Shown here in pieces: positions 9,156 through 18,656 of a DNA stretch of 64,000 nt (positions are counted from its first letter, which is position 1; each line of letters opens with the position of its first letter). Origin of the DNA: Primorskyibacter sedentarius (GTDB lineage Bacteria > Pseudomonadota > Alphaproteobacteria > Rhodobacterales > Rhodobacteraceae); contig NZ_SLZU01000009.1 in NCBI RefSeq assembly GCF_004342065.1, positions 62,001-126,000 of the forward strand, read 5' to 3'. Both the position numbers and the translations under genes were made by a program. Below the pieces are notes generated by a model that ran no database searches, was not told where the DNA came from, and saw only the letters and a list, made by a program, of their open reading frames with translations.

Positions 9156-10173
9156 CGCTGCGCAGGGCCGCGTTGGTTGCCAGCGCGCCCGCTGCAATCG
9201 CCGCGATGGCCAGCAGTGCGGCGATGGACAGCGTCGGCACGCCAGACATGCCCGCACCCACGGTACAGCCGCCAGCCAACACGCCGCCCACGCCCATCAG
9301 CGCGGCCCCTGCAAGGTAGCGCCCGGTCTCGGCGGGGGTCGCAAAGCTTTGCCAGCGAAAGCTGCGGAAGGTCAGCGAGGACAGCAGCGCCCCTGCAAGG
9401 ACACCCCCCAGAAGCCCCACACCAAACCCTGCAGGGATGGAGGTGGAGGCCACCAGCCAGAACAGGCTGTCGGCAGAGGGGGAGGTGAAGGAGAGGCTTT
9501 CCATCGCAATCGGGTCGAACTCGTCCAGCAGGACAAATCCGGTACCGACCCATGCGGCCGGGACGAGCAGCCCGATCAGGACAGCCAGCACCAATGTCAC
9601 CGGGCGGTTGCCCGATCGCAACCCGTAGGCCAGCGCGCCCAATCCGATGATCGCAGACCACAGCAAGGCCCCGCCGGGCAGACCCGACAGGCTGACCGTG
9701 TCGCCCAAGGGCAGGGTGACCGCGCCAAGCGTCGTGCGAACAGGGGCCAGCACACCTTTCAAGGTTGCATGGGCAACCACGGCAAAGACGACGAGCACAA
9801 GCAAGGCACGCAGGTTGCCTGACCCTGTCAGAACGGTCAGCCGCGACACGCAGCCGCGCGTCAGCACCATGCCCGCGCCGAACATCGCGCCGCCCGCGAT
9901 GATCGCGAGCCATGGCAGGTCGGCTGCCATGAAACGGTGACCTTCGAAACTGATCAAGCCGAAGGCCACGGCGGCCTGCGTACCCATCACGGCGACGCCG
10001 AGTGCCGTCAGCCAGACGCCCAATGCCTCGCGCCGGTCTTCACCGACAAGGCTCCGGCGGAAACAGAATTTCGTGCGCTCTGCGAGCACGCCGAAAAGCA
10101 GCCCGAGGGCCAGAGCCAGAACAACACTGGCCTGTTTGGCGGTGGTTTCTTCAAAGCCGAAAGTTTCGAACAT
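9091..10173 (-). CDS. YeeE/YedE family sulfur-compound transporter
   Basis: A 360-residue polytopic inner-membrane protein with about nine to ten hydrophobic segments. Three conserved cysteines sit where the family places them: Cys37 in KFCFRR, Cys108 in LTRGCVSR and Cys303 in AGGCTVGAGMSG. In the characterised YeeE (TsuA) these cysteines relay thiosulfate through the membrane, so uptake of thiosulfate or a related reduced sulfur compound is likely. A TusA/YeeD partner was not seen next to it. The gene runs convergent to, and overlaps, the DUF3422 gene. Confidence 0.87.
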   Translation of the reverse strand: MFETFGFEETTAKQASVVLALALGLLFGVLAERTKFCFRRSLVGEDRREALGVWLTALGVAVMGTQAAVAFGLISFEGHRFMAADLPWLAIIAGGAMFGAGMVLTRGCVSRLTVLTGSGNLRALLVLVVFAVVAHATLKGVLAPVRTTLGAVTLPLGDTVSLSGLPGGALLWSAIIGLGALAYGLRSGNRPVTLVLAVLIGLLVPAAWVGTGFVLLDEFDPIAMESLSFTSPSADSLFWLVASTSIPAGFGVGLLGGVLAGALLSSLTFRSFRWQSFATPAETGRYLAGAALMGVGGVLAGGCTVGAGMSGVPTLSIAALLAIAAIAAGALATNAALRSVTPSGRGSAVSPATPSRQPAE

Positions 10174-10387
10174 GGCGCGGCCTCCAATTGGAAAACTGTT
10201 CGCCTTTGCGCCAGTTCCAAGCCAGAATCAAGACATTTTTGTGCCAGACATGTGCGTATTTCGGAATGTTGTTCCAGAAAGCAGTCAGCTGCGGGCGAAT
10301 GTCCCATGCGCCTGCCAAGATGCCAGACCCGATACCCGATTTGGCGGGGTCAGCCGGGAAGTGAGACCTTTTTCAGGCAGGCTTGCT

Positions 10388-11350
10388 TCAGCGCCCCCTG
10401 ATGCGGGGATCCAGCGCATCCCGCAACCCGTCGCCCAGATAGTTCACGCTGAGAACGGTAAGGGAAATCGCCACTCCGGGCCACATCACGCGTTCGGGAT
10501 ATTGCTGAAGGTAATCGACGGAGTCAAAGAGCAACCGCCCCCAGGTCGGAAAGTCCGGAGGAAATCCGAGCCCAAGGAAGGACAGGGCGCTTTCGGTAAT
10601 GATCGCGTTGGCAATCCCGAGGGTCGCCGAGACCATGATCGGCGAGATCACGTTGGGCAGGATATGCCGCGTGATCATCTTGGTATTGTTCGTCCCGATG
10701 GACCGCGCGGCCAGTACGAATTCACGCTCTTTCAATGTCAGCACGTCGCCACGAACGATACGCGCCGTGGGCATCCAGCTTGTCAGGCCGATTGCCGTGA
10801 CGATAAGGATGAAAATGCCTGTCTCGGGGCCGAACGCCGCGCTTAGCGGCGCGCGGAACAGCATGACCATGACCAGCAGCAAAGGCAGCAGGGGCAGGGC
10901 CAGAAACAGATCTGTGAGCCGCATCAGGATGCCGTCTAGCTTTCGGAAGAAACCCGCCAATACGCCGATAAGCGTGCCCAGCAGCAAGGACAGCGCCATT
11001 GCGGTGATGCCCACGAAGACCGATGTCTGACCGCCCGCCATCATCCGCGCCAGCGTGTCCCGGCCAAGCTGGTCAGTGCCAAAGGGATGTGCCAGCGATG
11101 GTCCCTGATTGCGCGCCCGGATGTCGATATAGCTTGGGTCGATGGACCACAGAAGCGGGCCAAGAAATACCGAAAGCACGATCAGCAGGAACACGATCCC
11201 GCCCAGCACCGCGCCCTTGTGAATTTTGAACTGGTCCCAGACGTCGCGCCATTTGCTGCGGACCGGTGCAACCGGCACCGGCTCTGTCAGGGCACCTGCG
11301 GGCGTCGCGCCGCCAGAGCCGGGAATGACCTTTTCTGTCGGTTCAGTCAT
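10388..11350 (-). CDS. Peptide ABC transporter permease (DppC/OppC type)
   Basis: A 320-residue inner-membrane permease. After a short cytoplasmic N-terminus come an OppC-type first helix (GAVLGGIVFLLIVLSVFLG), a periplasmic loop with HPFGTDQLGRDTLARMM, and the binding-protein-dependent EAA loop around AARSIGTNNTKMITRHILPN. The start at 11350 overlaps the stop of the upstream permease gene by 8 bases (ATGACTGA), so an apparent start 12 codons further upstream is not needed. It partners with the next gene as the heterodimeric channel. Confidence 0.94.
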   Translation of the reverse strand: MTEPTEKVIPGSGGATPAGALTEPVPVAPVRSKWRDVWDQFKIHKGAVLGGIVFLLIVLSVFLGPLLWSIDPSYIDIRARNQGPSLAHPFGTDQLGRDTLARMMAGGQTSVFVGITAMALSLLLGTLIGVLAGFFRKLDGILMRLTDLFLALPLLPLLLVMVMLFRAPLSAAFGPETGIFILIVTAIGLTSWMPTARIVRGDVLTLKEREFVLAARSIGTNNTKMITRHILPNVISPIMVSATLGIANAIITESALSFLGLGFPPDFPTWGRLLFDSVDYLQQYPERVMWPGVAISLTVLSVNYLGDGLRDALDPRIRGR

Positions 11351-12350
11351 AGCGAATCCTCGGGTCAAGAACACCGTAGAGGACATCGGCGATCAGGTTG
11401 AAGAGCACGATGAGCAAGGCGAAGATGAAGGTCAGTGTCTGCACCATGGGCAGATCATTGGCCTGAAGCGAGGTGATCAGCAACTGGCCAATTCCGTTCA
11501 CCTTGAACACCTGTTCTGTAATGATGGCGCCGCCAAACACCTGCGGCACCCCCAGCGCAATCACCGTGACCACCGGGATCATCGAGTTGCGCAGGACATG
11601 CACCAGCACCACGACCTTTTCCGACAGCCCCTTGGCGCGTGCGGTGCGAACATAGTCCTGATTGAGATTGTCCAGCATGGACGCGCGCATGAAGCGGCTG
11701 ATTTGCGACGCGTTATACAGCGCCAAGACGAAGACGGGCATCACCATCTGGCGCAGCTGAGCCAGAAACGTCTCCCACGAGTTCACGACAAGGGTGGTGT
11801 CATAGATCGATGGAAACCAGCCGAGTTTAACCGAAAAGATCACGATCAGCAGAACGCCGGTGAAGAAGGTTGGCACTGAAAATCCCAGCATGGAGATGAA
11901 TGTGCCTACCTGATCAAACACGGAATATTGCCGGTAGGCAGAGATGATCCCGATGGGAAGGGCGATCAACACGCCCACCACATAGCTCATCCCCACCACC
12001 CAGAGCGTCTGCGGCAGGCGCTGCACGACGATATCCATCACAGGCGAGCGGGTCTGCCAGCTGATGACGCGCAGCTTGCCTTCTGAAAACGTCGTGCCGA
12101 AATAGTGGTCTATCAGCACCTGCGGTTCGATCCAGAAAAACTGCACCATCCATTTGTAGAAGCGGACATATACGCTTTCGCCCAGCCCCAAGGCTTCGCG
12201 CATGCGCTGCTTGACCTCGTCCGGAACGGTGATCGGGACGTTCGCCATCGGATCACCGGGCGCGAGGTTGAGCAAAAGGAAAATGACGAGGCTGATGAAC
12301 AAAAGCGTCGGGATGGAGAGGACCAATCGTCGGATCGTGAAGGTCAGCAT
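11343..12350 (-). CDS. Peptide ABC transporter permease (DppB/OppB type)
   Basis: A 335-residue permease with the DppB-type start (LTFTIRRLVLSIPTLLFISL), the large periplasmic loop after helix 1 including LGLGESVYVRFYKW, and the EAA loop with RTARAKGLSEKVVVLVHVLRN. It ends with the family-typical ADVLYGVLDPRIRYD. With the downstream permease it forms the membrane channel for oligopeptides or related substrates. It lies 130 bases after the binding-protein gene, and a stable hairpin sits in that gap. Confidence 0.94.
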   Translation of the reverse strand: MLTFTIRRLVLSIPTLLFISLVIFLLLNLAPGDPMANVPITVPDEVKQRMREALGLGESVYVRFYKWMVQFFWIEPQVLIDHYFGTTFSEGKLRVISWQTRSPVMDIVVQRLPQTLWVVGMSYVVGVLIALPIGIISAYRQYSVFDQVGTFISMLGFSVPTFFTGVLLIVIFSVKLGWFPSIYDTTLVVNSWETFLAQLRQMVMPVFVLALYNASQISRFMRASMLDNLNQDYVRTARAKGLSEKVVVLVHVLRNSMIPVVTVIALGVPQVFGGAIITEQVFKVNGIGQLLITSLQANDLPMVQTLTFIFALLIVLFNLIADVLYGVLDPRIRYD

Positions 12351-12450
12351 GCACGGCGCCTTTGCAGGTCAGTCTTAAAGGGGAGGCGGTTGAGGAAGAT
12401 CGGCCGCAGGCCCTGGGGTGCCAGGACACTGCGGCTTTTCCGCGCCGGAA

Positions 12451-12466
12451 CGGGCCCGAAGGCCCG
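12451..12466 (-). terminator. Stable hairpin between binding-protein gene and permease genes
   Basis: CGGGCC and GGCCCG pair around a 4-base loop; read on the transcribed minus strand the loop is UUCG closed by C-G, an exceptionally stable tetraloop. No T-run follows. Such hairpins after binding-protein genes usually reduce read-through or protect the upstream mRNA, giving more binding protein than channel. Confidence 0.6.
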
Positions 12467-12480
12467 CCCCGAACGACGGA

Positions 12481-14184
12481 TCACTTGATGCGGAACCAGT
12501 CCGCAGCATTCCAGATCTCGGAATCCCAAGTGTTCAGTGCGACGCCGCCAAGGCTGAGAGAATGCGCCGAGACACGGCCACGGTCGACCAGTGGAACGAC
12601 GGTGTAGGTGTCCTTGGTCAGGACATCATTCATCTTCTTGGCCAGCTCGGACCGCTTATCGAGGTCGGCGGTCTTTGCAAGCTCGTCGATCATCGCGTCA
12701 TATTCGGGATCGCAGAAGCGGTTGATATTCGTGCCCTGCCACTGGCTGGAGGGGCTGGGCTCTGTGCCGCAGCGATACCGTGCGAGGTAAGCCTGTGGGT
12801 CGGTGCCGTCGAAGTTGTTGGCGTACATCTCGACATCGGCATAGAACTTCTGGAACGTGTCGTCGCTGCCCGCGTCGCCACCAAAGAAGATCGACGCGTC
12901 GATATTGCGCAGCTCGGTCTCGACCCCGATGTCGGACCACCACTGCTTGATCAGCGCCTGAAAGTCCTGCCGCACAGCATTGGTCGACGTCTGGAACAGA
13001 AGCGACAGCTTCTTGCCATCCTTATCGCGCACGCCGTCGCCGTCGGAATCAACCCAGCCTGCCTCTTCCAGCAGGGCTTTGGCACCCTCGACGTCCTGCG
13101 TCAGGCAGTCAGTGTTGTCAGAGGCGTAAACTTCGGGGCCGGGCACCAGGTTGCAAGTCGGACGTCCCGCCTGCCCGTAGCCGATTTCAACCAGCAGATC
13201 GCGGTCGATGGCCATGGAGAGTGCTTTGCGGACGGCCAGGTCGGTCAGGATCGGGTGCGGGGCCTCCCGGGTGGCGCGGATCTCGCGCGACAGGTCGGGC
13301 GAGGGGTCGGTCATGTTCATTTCGATGCGTTCGACAAGCGTGCCGAAGGCGGAGACCAGTTTGCCCTTGCCGCCAGCTTCCATGTTGGCCAGCACGTCAG
13401 GTGCCAGCTGCAGGTTCCAGGCATAGTCGAATTCGCCGGTTTCCAGCACTGCGCGGCCCGCAGCCGTCGCGTCGCCGCCCCCTTTGAAAGTCATCGTCGC
13501 GAAAGCAGGCTTGTCCGGATCGCGGTAATTCGGGTTCGCTTCCAGCTGGATGACATCATTGGGCCGGAAATCCGTCACCACGAACGGACCTGTGCCGATC
13601 GGGCCGAAATTCGCATCGGTGCATTCCGGTGCGCGCGCGCCAAGGCATTCTGCGAACTGGGCTTTCTGGATGATGGGCGCCTGGTTGCCCACGAAGGTCG
13701 AATAGGGATAGGGCTGCGGTTCCTTGAAATGCACCACGACGGTGCGGTCATCGACGACTTCGATTTCCTTGACGCTGTCATATTTGTGCGACTGCGCGCA
13801 GCCGCCTTCGGGATGCATGCAATATTCAGCGGTAAAGGCCACGTCGGCAGTGGTCAGCGGCGTCCCGTCAGACCACAGCAGCCCCTCTTTCAGCGTGTAG
13901 GTCAGCGAGGTCAGGTCGGCGCTGACGCCGCCATTTTCCACCGTTGGCACCTCTTCGGCCAGGAAAGGCACCAGCTTGCCGGTCGGATCGAAGCGGATCA
14001 GCGGCTCCAGCATCAGCGAGGCAGCTTCGATTTCCTTGGTGCCGCCAGAGAGGTAGGGATTAAGCGAAGACGGGGCTTGCCAGTAGATGATGCCCACATG
14101 GCCATCCGAGCCACGCTCGGCCATGGCCATCGGTGACAGAACGGTTGATGCCGCTGCACCGAGCAGGAGAGATTTAAGTGTCAT
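12481..14184 (-). CDS. Periplasmic peptide-binding protein, family 5 solute-binding protein
   Basis: A 567-residue exported protein with a signal peptide ending at AMA (residues 20-22), then the SBP_bac_5 fold: DGHVGIIYWQAPSSLNPYL, GLLWSDGTPLTTADVAFTAE and WNLQLAPDVL near the ligand cleft. Four cysteines and the EAGWVDSDGDGVRDKDG calcium-like loop are further features of this subgroup. It delivers peptides or similar cationic or amide substrates to the DppB/DppC-type permeases encoded downstream. It starts divergently from the ATPase gene. Confidence 0.93.
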   Translation of the reverse strand: MTLKSLLLGAAASTVLSPMAMAERGSDGHVGIIYWQAPSSLNPYLSGGTKEIEAASLMLEPLIRFDPTGKLVPFLAEEVPTVENGGVSADLTSLTYTLKEGLLWSDGTPLTTADVAFTAEYCMHPEGGCAQSHKYDSVKEIEVVDDRTVVVHFKEPQPYPYSTFVGNQAPIIQKAQFAECLGARAPECTDANFGPIGTGPFVVTDFRPNDVIQLEANPNYRDPDKPAFATMTFKGGGDATAAGRAVLETGEFDYAWNLQLAPDVLANMEAGGKGKLVSAFGTLVERIEMNMTDPSPDLSREIRATREAPHPILTDLAVRKALSMAIDRDLLVEIGYGQAGRPTCNLVPGPEVYASDNTDCLTQDVEGAKALLEEAGWVDSDGDGVRDKDGKKLSLLFQTSTNAVRQDFQALIKQWWSDIGVETELRNIDASIFFGGDAGSDDTFQKFYADVEMYANNFDGTDPQAYLARYRCGTEPSPSSQWQGTNINRFCDPEYDAMIDELAKTADLDKRSELAKKMNDVLTKDTYTVVPLVDRGRVSAHSLSLGGVALNTWDSEIWNAADWFRIK

Positions 14185-14360
14185 TTCTTAACTCCGAGTT
14201 GGACTTTTTATTGGAGGCCGCCTTTGACCCGGTTACGGGAAAACAGGGCACCGACCCCGACAATCTGGACTCTGAAACCGGTTTGGACCCCTCATGAGCC
14301 CTATCGAAGCAGACTTTCACGAAATTGCAAGGCTTCGATACGGCAAAAGCCTGTGGGGAT

Positions 14361-14389
14361 TTGACACGACCGCTTGCATGTCGTTAGCG
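14361..14389 (+). promoter_or_regulatory. Candidate promoter for the ATPase-M20 operon
   Basis: A perfect TTGACA (14361-14366) is followed after 17 bases by TTAGCG (14384-14389); the -10 is poor but the -35 and spacing are good. It lies 32 bases before the ATPase start in the 237-base divergent gap. The minus-strand promoter of the binding-protein gene should be in the same gap, but I could not fix it. Confidence 0.45.
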
Positions 14390-14421
14390 TCCGACACTGC
14401 ACAAGCCGGAGACACGCGCGC

Positions 14422-16242
14422 ATGCTTGATCATCCGATCGCCCGGATCGAAAATCTGAGGGTCACTTTCGAGACCAAGGATGGCCCCGTTGTCGGGGTGA
14501 AAGATGTGTCTTTTGACATAGCGCCCGGAGAGACTGTCTGTGTCGTCGGGGAATCGGGTTCGGGGAAATCCGTGTCCTCGCTGTCGCTGATGCGGCTGGT
14601 GGAATATGGCGGCGGCACAATTGCGGGGGGGCGCCTTCTTTTTGACCGCCGCGACGGTCAGGAGATTGACCTGGCGCAGACCGATCAGAAGCATATGCGC
14701 AAGATACGCGGCAACGAGATCGGGATGATCTTCCAGGAGCCGATGACTGCGCTTAACCCCGTCTTCACCGTCGGCAGGCAGCTGACCGAAGGGTTGCGTC
14801 TGCACAAGGAGATGACCAAGGCAGAGGCAGAGGCCGCGGCGCTGGAGCTGATGCAGCAGGTGCGCATTCCCGAACCAGAGCGGCGGCTGAAGCAGTATCC
14901 GCATGAGCTGTCCGGCGGTATGCGCCAGCGTGTCGTCATCGCAATGGCGCTGGCATGCAGGCCGCGACTGCTGATCGCGGACGAGCCGACAACCGCGCTC
15001 GACGTGACCATTCAGGCCGAAATTCTTGCTTTGATGGACCGGCTGAAACGCGAAACCGGCACGGCGGTGATGTTCATCACCCATGACATGGCCGTGGTGG
15101 CACAGATGGCCGACCGGGTCGTTGTCATGTTCCGCGGCAACAAGGTCGAGGAAGGCACGGTCGAGGAGATTTTCGAGAACCCGCAGCACGACTATACCAA
15201 GGCGCTGCTGGCGGCTGTCCCGAAACTGGGCGAGATGCGCGGCACGCAATATCCAGAGCCGATGCGCCTGCTGGGCGTCGCCCGCGACGGTGTGGAGCCG
15301 ATCAAGGGGGGTGACGACGTGCTGTTGCACGTCAAAGGGCTGACCACGCGCTTTCCCGTCAAGGGGGGCTTCTTTCGCCGTCACATCGCCAATGTCCACG
15401 CAGTCGAGGACGTATCATTCGATCTCAAACGCGGTCAGACGCTTAGCCTTGTGGGGGAAAGCGGCTGCGGCAAATCCTCGGCGGGGCGTTCGATCTTGCG
15501 GCTGGTCGAGCCGCTGTCGGGCCGGATCGAGCTGGGCGGCAAGGACATTGTCGCGCTGAGCCCGCCGCAGCTGCGCAGGGCGCGGCTGGACATGCAGATG
15601 ATCTTTCAGGACCCGTTCGCCAGCCTCAATCCCCAGATGTCGCTGGCAGATCAGGTTGCCGAGCCGATGCGCAACTTCGGCACGCATACGGGCGCAGAGA
15701 TGCGGGCGCGGGTCGAGATGCTGTTTGACCGTGTCGAACTGCCGCGCAGTTTCCTGCGGCGCTATCCGCACGAGCTGTCCGGTGGGCAGCGTCAGCGCGT
15801 CGCCATCGCACGCGCCCTTGCGCTCAACCCCAAGCTTATCGTCGCGGACGAGGCTGTCTCGGCGCTGGATGTGTCGGTTCAGGCGCAGGTTCTGAACCTG
15901 ATGATGGAGCTTCAGGCGGATCTTGGACTTTCATACCTTTTTATCAGTCATGATATGGCGGTGGTCGAACGCGTCAGCCATAATGTGGGCGTGATGTATC
16001 TTGGCCGTATCGTCGAAATCGGCCCTCGCGCTGCGGTGTTTGAAAATCCGCAGCACCCCTATACGAAAGCGCTGATGAAAGCGGTGCCCGTCGCCGACCC
16101 GCACCGCCGCAAGTCTGAACATGAACTGAATTTCAAACCCATCCCGTCTCCGATCCACCCTGTCGGCCACGAACCCGGCCCCTCGGTTTATGCCGATCTT
16201 GGTGGGGGTCACCTGGTGCTGACATCGGATAGCGGGTACTGA
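14422..16242 (+). CDS. Dipeptide/oligopeptide ABC transporter, fused double ATP-binding subunit (DppD-DppF type)
   Basis: A 606-residue protein with two complete ABC ATPase domains. The first has GESGSGKS, signature LSGGMRQR and IADEPTTALDV; the second, from about residue 300, has GESGCGKS, signature LSGGQRQR and VADEAVSALDV. Both carry the C-terminal oligopeptide-transporter zone (NPQHDYTKALL, NPQHPYTKALM). The ATG at 14422 was chosen because GGAGA lies 9 bases upstream and the domain begins at once. It powers the permease pair encoded on the opposite strand, with one polypeptide doing the work of DppD and DppF. Two M20 hydrolases follow in the same operon. Confidence 0.94.
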   Translation: MLDHPIARIENLRVTFETKDGPVVGVKDVSFDIAPGETVCVVGESGSGKSVSSLSLMRLVEYGGGTIAGGRLLFDRRDGQEIDLAQTDQKHMRKIRGNEIGMIFQEPMTALNPVFTVGRQLTEGLRLHKEMTKAEAEAAALELMQQVRIPEPERRLKQYPHELSGGMRQRVVIAMALACRPRLLIADEPTTALDVTIQAEILALMDRLKRETGTAVMFITHDMAVVAQMADRVVVMFRGNKVEEGTVEEIFENPQHDYTKALLAAVPKLGEMRGTQYPEPMRLLGVARDGVEPIKGGDDVLLHVKGLTTRFPVKGGFFRRHIANVHAVEDVSFDLKRGQTLSLVGESGCGKSSAGRSILRLVEPLSGRIELGGKDIVALSPPQLRRARLDMQMIFQDPFASLNPQMSLADQVAEPMRNFGTHTGAEMRARVEMLFDRVELPRSFLRRYPHELSGGQRQRVAIARALALNPKLIVADEAVSALDVSVQAQVLNLMMELQADLGLSYLFISHDMAVVERVSHNVGVMYLGRIVEIGPRAAVFENPQHPYTKALMKAVPVADPHRRKSEHELNFKPIPSPIHPVGHEPGPSVYADLGGGHLVLTSDSGY

Positions 16243-16250
16243 GAGGATAC

Positions 16251-17417
16251 ATGCCCGAAAGACTGTCGCCGCGGGCGATCATGGACCGGTTGGTTGGCTT
16301 TCCCACAGTCAGCCGGGACAGCAACCTCGACCTTGTCGACTGGGTCGATGACTACCTGACCGGGCAGGGCATAACCTGTTTCCGTCACGTGAACGAGGAT
16401 GGCACGAAGGCCGCGCTCTTCGCCCATGTCGGCCCCGAGGTCGAAGGTGGCGTGGTCCTGTCGGGCCACACGGATGTGGTGCCAGTCGATGGTCAGCCGT
16501 GGACCTCTGATCCCTGGGTCGTGACCGAACGCGACGGGCGTCTCTACGGGCGCGGTTGCACCGATATGAAAGGGTTCGACGCGCTCGCCATCTGGGCGCT
16601 GGTCGAAGCACATCATGCGGGCATCGCGCGGCCCCTGCAGATCGCACTCAGCTATGACGAGGAAATCGGCTGCGCCGGTGCGCCCCCGCTGATCGAGGCG
16701 ATGGCTGCCAAGCTGCCAAAGGCCAGTGCCGCCATCATCGGAGAGCCTTCCACCATGCAGGTCGTGACCGGGCACAAGGGCGGGCAGGGGTTTCACACCC
16801 ATGTCATTGGCTTCGAGGTGCACAGCTCGCTGATGCATACGGGCGTCAATGCGAACATGGAAGCGGCCAAGCTGATCACGTGGGCCAATGACCGCAATGC
16901 CGAGAACCGCGCCCGCACGCCCTCGACCATCGGGGGGCTGTTCGATCCGCCCTGGACCACCTGCCACGTGGGTCAGATCACCGGCGGGACGGCGCATAAC
17001 ATCACCGCAAAGGATTGTTGGCTGGGCATGGATTTCCGGGTCGTACCGGGCGAAACCCTGTCTGACTGGAAGGCTGCTTACCTTGGCCGCGTGGCCGAAG
17101 TCGAAGCGGAGATGCAGGCCGTCCATCCCGACACCCGAATCGAGGTTGAAGAACGGTTTGAAGTGCCGGGCCTGCAACCCGAAGAGAATGGCGAGGCCGA
17201 AGCACTGGTCCGCATGCTTACCGGCGACAATGGCACCCATGTCGTCAGCTATGGCACCGAGGCCGGGCATTTCCAGAATGCCGGATATTCCGCCGTGATC
17301 TGCGGCCCCGGCAACATCGCACAGGCGCATCAGCCTGACGAATACATCACCGTTGACCAGTTCGAGGCGGGCCATGATTTCATGCGCCGCCTGTTGACCC
17401 GTTTGAAGGAGGGCTGA
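16251..17417 (+). CDS. argE: Acetylornithine deacetylase-like M20 metallopeptidase
   Basis: A 388-residue M20/ArgE enzyme. Metal-binding motifs are visible: SGHTDVVPVD, GRGCTDMKGFDA, the catalytic base in YDEEIGCAG, and EPSTMQVVTGHKG before the dimerisation domain. A C-terminal AGHFQNAG carries the last ligand. The family removes the acetyl group from N2-acetylornithine using two zinc ions in the cytoplasm; because the gene sits 8 bases after a peptide ABC transporter, another N-acylated amino acid or dipeptide is equally possible. Annotated as argE by sequence style. Confidence 0.8.
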   Translation: MPERLSPRAIMDRLVGFPTVSRDSNLDLVDWVDDYLTGQGITCFRHVNEDGTKAALFAHVGPEVEGGVVLSGHTDVVPVDGQPWTSDPWVVTERDGRLYGRGCTDMKGFDALAIWALVEAHHAGIARPLQIALSYDEEIGCAGAPPLIEAMAAKLPKASAAIIGEPSTMQVVTGHKGGQGFHTHVIGFEVHSSLMHTGVNANMEAAKLITWANDRNAENRARTPSTIGGLFDPPWTTCHVGQITGGTAHNITAKDCWLGMDFRVVPGETLSDWKAAYLGRVAEVEAEMQAVHPDTRIEVEERFEVPGLQPEENGEAEALVRMLTGDNGTHVVSYGTEAGHFQNAGYSAVICGPGNIAQAHQPDEYITVDQFEAGHDFMRRLLTRLKEG

Positions 17418-17418
17418 A

Positions 17419-18582
17419 ATGCCGATCAAGAACCGCTTTGCCGAAATGGCGGCCGAAATCACCGAATGGCGCCGGGATTTCCATGAACATCCCGAACTCA
17501 TGTATGACGTCCAGCGGACGGCGGGCATCGTTGCGGGCAAGCTGCGGGCGTTCGGCTGTGACGAGGTTGTCGAAGGCATCGGCCGCACCGGTGTTGTCGC
17601 TGTGATCAACGGCAAGGCGAACGGGTCCGGCAAGGTGATTGGCTTGCGCGCGGATATGGACGCGCTGCCGATACAGGAACAGACGGGCGTGGACTATGCC
17701 TCAAAGACGCCGGATGCGATGCATGCCTGCGGCCATGACGGCCACACCGCGATGCTGCTGGGGGCCGCTAAATATCTGGCAGAGACGCGCAATTTCGACG
17801 GTAAGGTCGTGATAATTTTTCAGCCCGCCGAAGAGGGCGGTGCCGGGGGGCGCGCCATGTGTGAAGACGGTCTGATGGAGCGTTGGGGTATCCAGGAAGT
17901 CTACGGCATGCATAACTGGCCCGGCCAGCCGCTTGGCAAATTTGCCATTCGTCCCGGCCCCTTTTTCGCAGCCACGGATGTTTTCGAGATCGAGGTCGAG
18001 GGCAAAGGCGGTCACGCTGCAAAGCCGCATGAAACTGTGGACAGCACGGTCTGTGCCGCACAGATCATCAGCACGATCCAGACAATCGCCAGTCGCAGCG
18101 CTGATCCGGTTGATCAGATCGTGGTCTCTGTCACGAGTATCGAAAGCTCCTCCAAGGCGTTCAACGTCATTCCGCAGCGCGTTGCCATGAAGGGGACGGT
18201 CAGGACACTGTCCCCGCGGATGCGCGACCTGGCCGAGGCGCGGCTCTCTAACATATGCACCAGCGTGGCCGAGGCATTCGGGGCCACCGCGCGCGTCAAC
18301 TACGTCCGCAACTACCCGGTCATGGTAAACAGCGAAGAGCAGACCGAATTTGCCGTCGAAGTCGCGCGGTCGGTTGCGGGTGAGTGTGACGAGGCGCCGC
18401 TGGTCATGGGGGGCGAGGATTTCGCCTTCATGCTGGAGGAACGCCCCGGAGCCTATATTCTGGTGGGCAATGGCGACACCGCACCTGTTCACCACCCCGA
18501 ATACAATTTCAACGACGAGGCTATCCCCGCCGGTTGCAGCTGGTGGGCAGAGATCGTGGAACAGCGAATGCCCGCAGCCTGA
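17419..18582 (+). CDS. M20 family amidohydrolase (hippurate hydrolase/IAA-amino acid hydrolase type)
   Basis: A 387-residue M20D enzyme: LRADMDALPIQEQTG, MHACGHDGHTAMLLGAA, the catalytic FQPAEEGGAGGRAM, and C-terminal GGEDFAFMLEERPGAY. These enzymes cleave N-acyl amino acids such as hippurate or acetyl-diaminopimelate. It begins one base after the argE-like stop, so the two hydrolases are made together with the transporter ATPase. Taken together the locus looks like import followed by intracellular deacylation or peptide cleavage. Confidence 0.9.
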   Translation: MPIKNRFAEMAAEITEWRRDFHEHPELMYDVQRTAGIVAGKLRAFGCDEVVEGIGRTGVVAVINGKANGSGKVIGLRADMDALPIQEQTGVDYASKTPDAMHACGHDGHTAMLLGAAKYLAETRNFDGKVVIIFQPAEEGGAGGRAMCEDGLMERWGIQEVYGMHNWPGQPLGKFAIRPGPFFAATDVFEIEVEGKGGHAAKPHETVDSTVCAAQIISTIQTIASRSADPVDQIVVSVTSIESSSKAFNVIPQRVAMKGTVRTLSPRMRDLAEARLSNICTSVAEAFGATARVNYVRNYPVMVNSEEQTEFAVEVARSVAGECDEAPLVMGGEDFAFMLEERPGAYILVGNGDTAPVHHPEYNFNDEAIPAGCSWWAEIVEQRMPAA

Positions 18583-18618
18583 TAGGCGCGGGCATTACGT
18601 CACGTTGGGGTCGACCGG

Positions 18619-18642
18619 GCGGGGAAGGCATTTGTTCCCCGC
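18619..18642. terminator. Hairpin between convergent genes
   Basis: GCGGGGAA (18619-18626) and TTCCCCGC (18635-18642) pair around an 8-base loop, between the M20 stop and the stop of the DUF2934 gene. No T-run follows on either strand, so termination is possible but not certain. Confidence 0.4.
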
Positions 18643-18656
18643 AACAGGCAAGGCAA

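Noticed and set aside
12418-14136. A 572-codon plus-strand frame opposite the peptide-binding protein gene
   Set aside because: The minus-strand gene has a signal peptide and family motifs; the plus frame does not.
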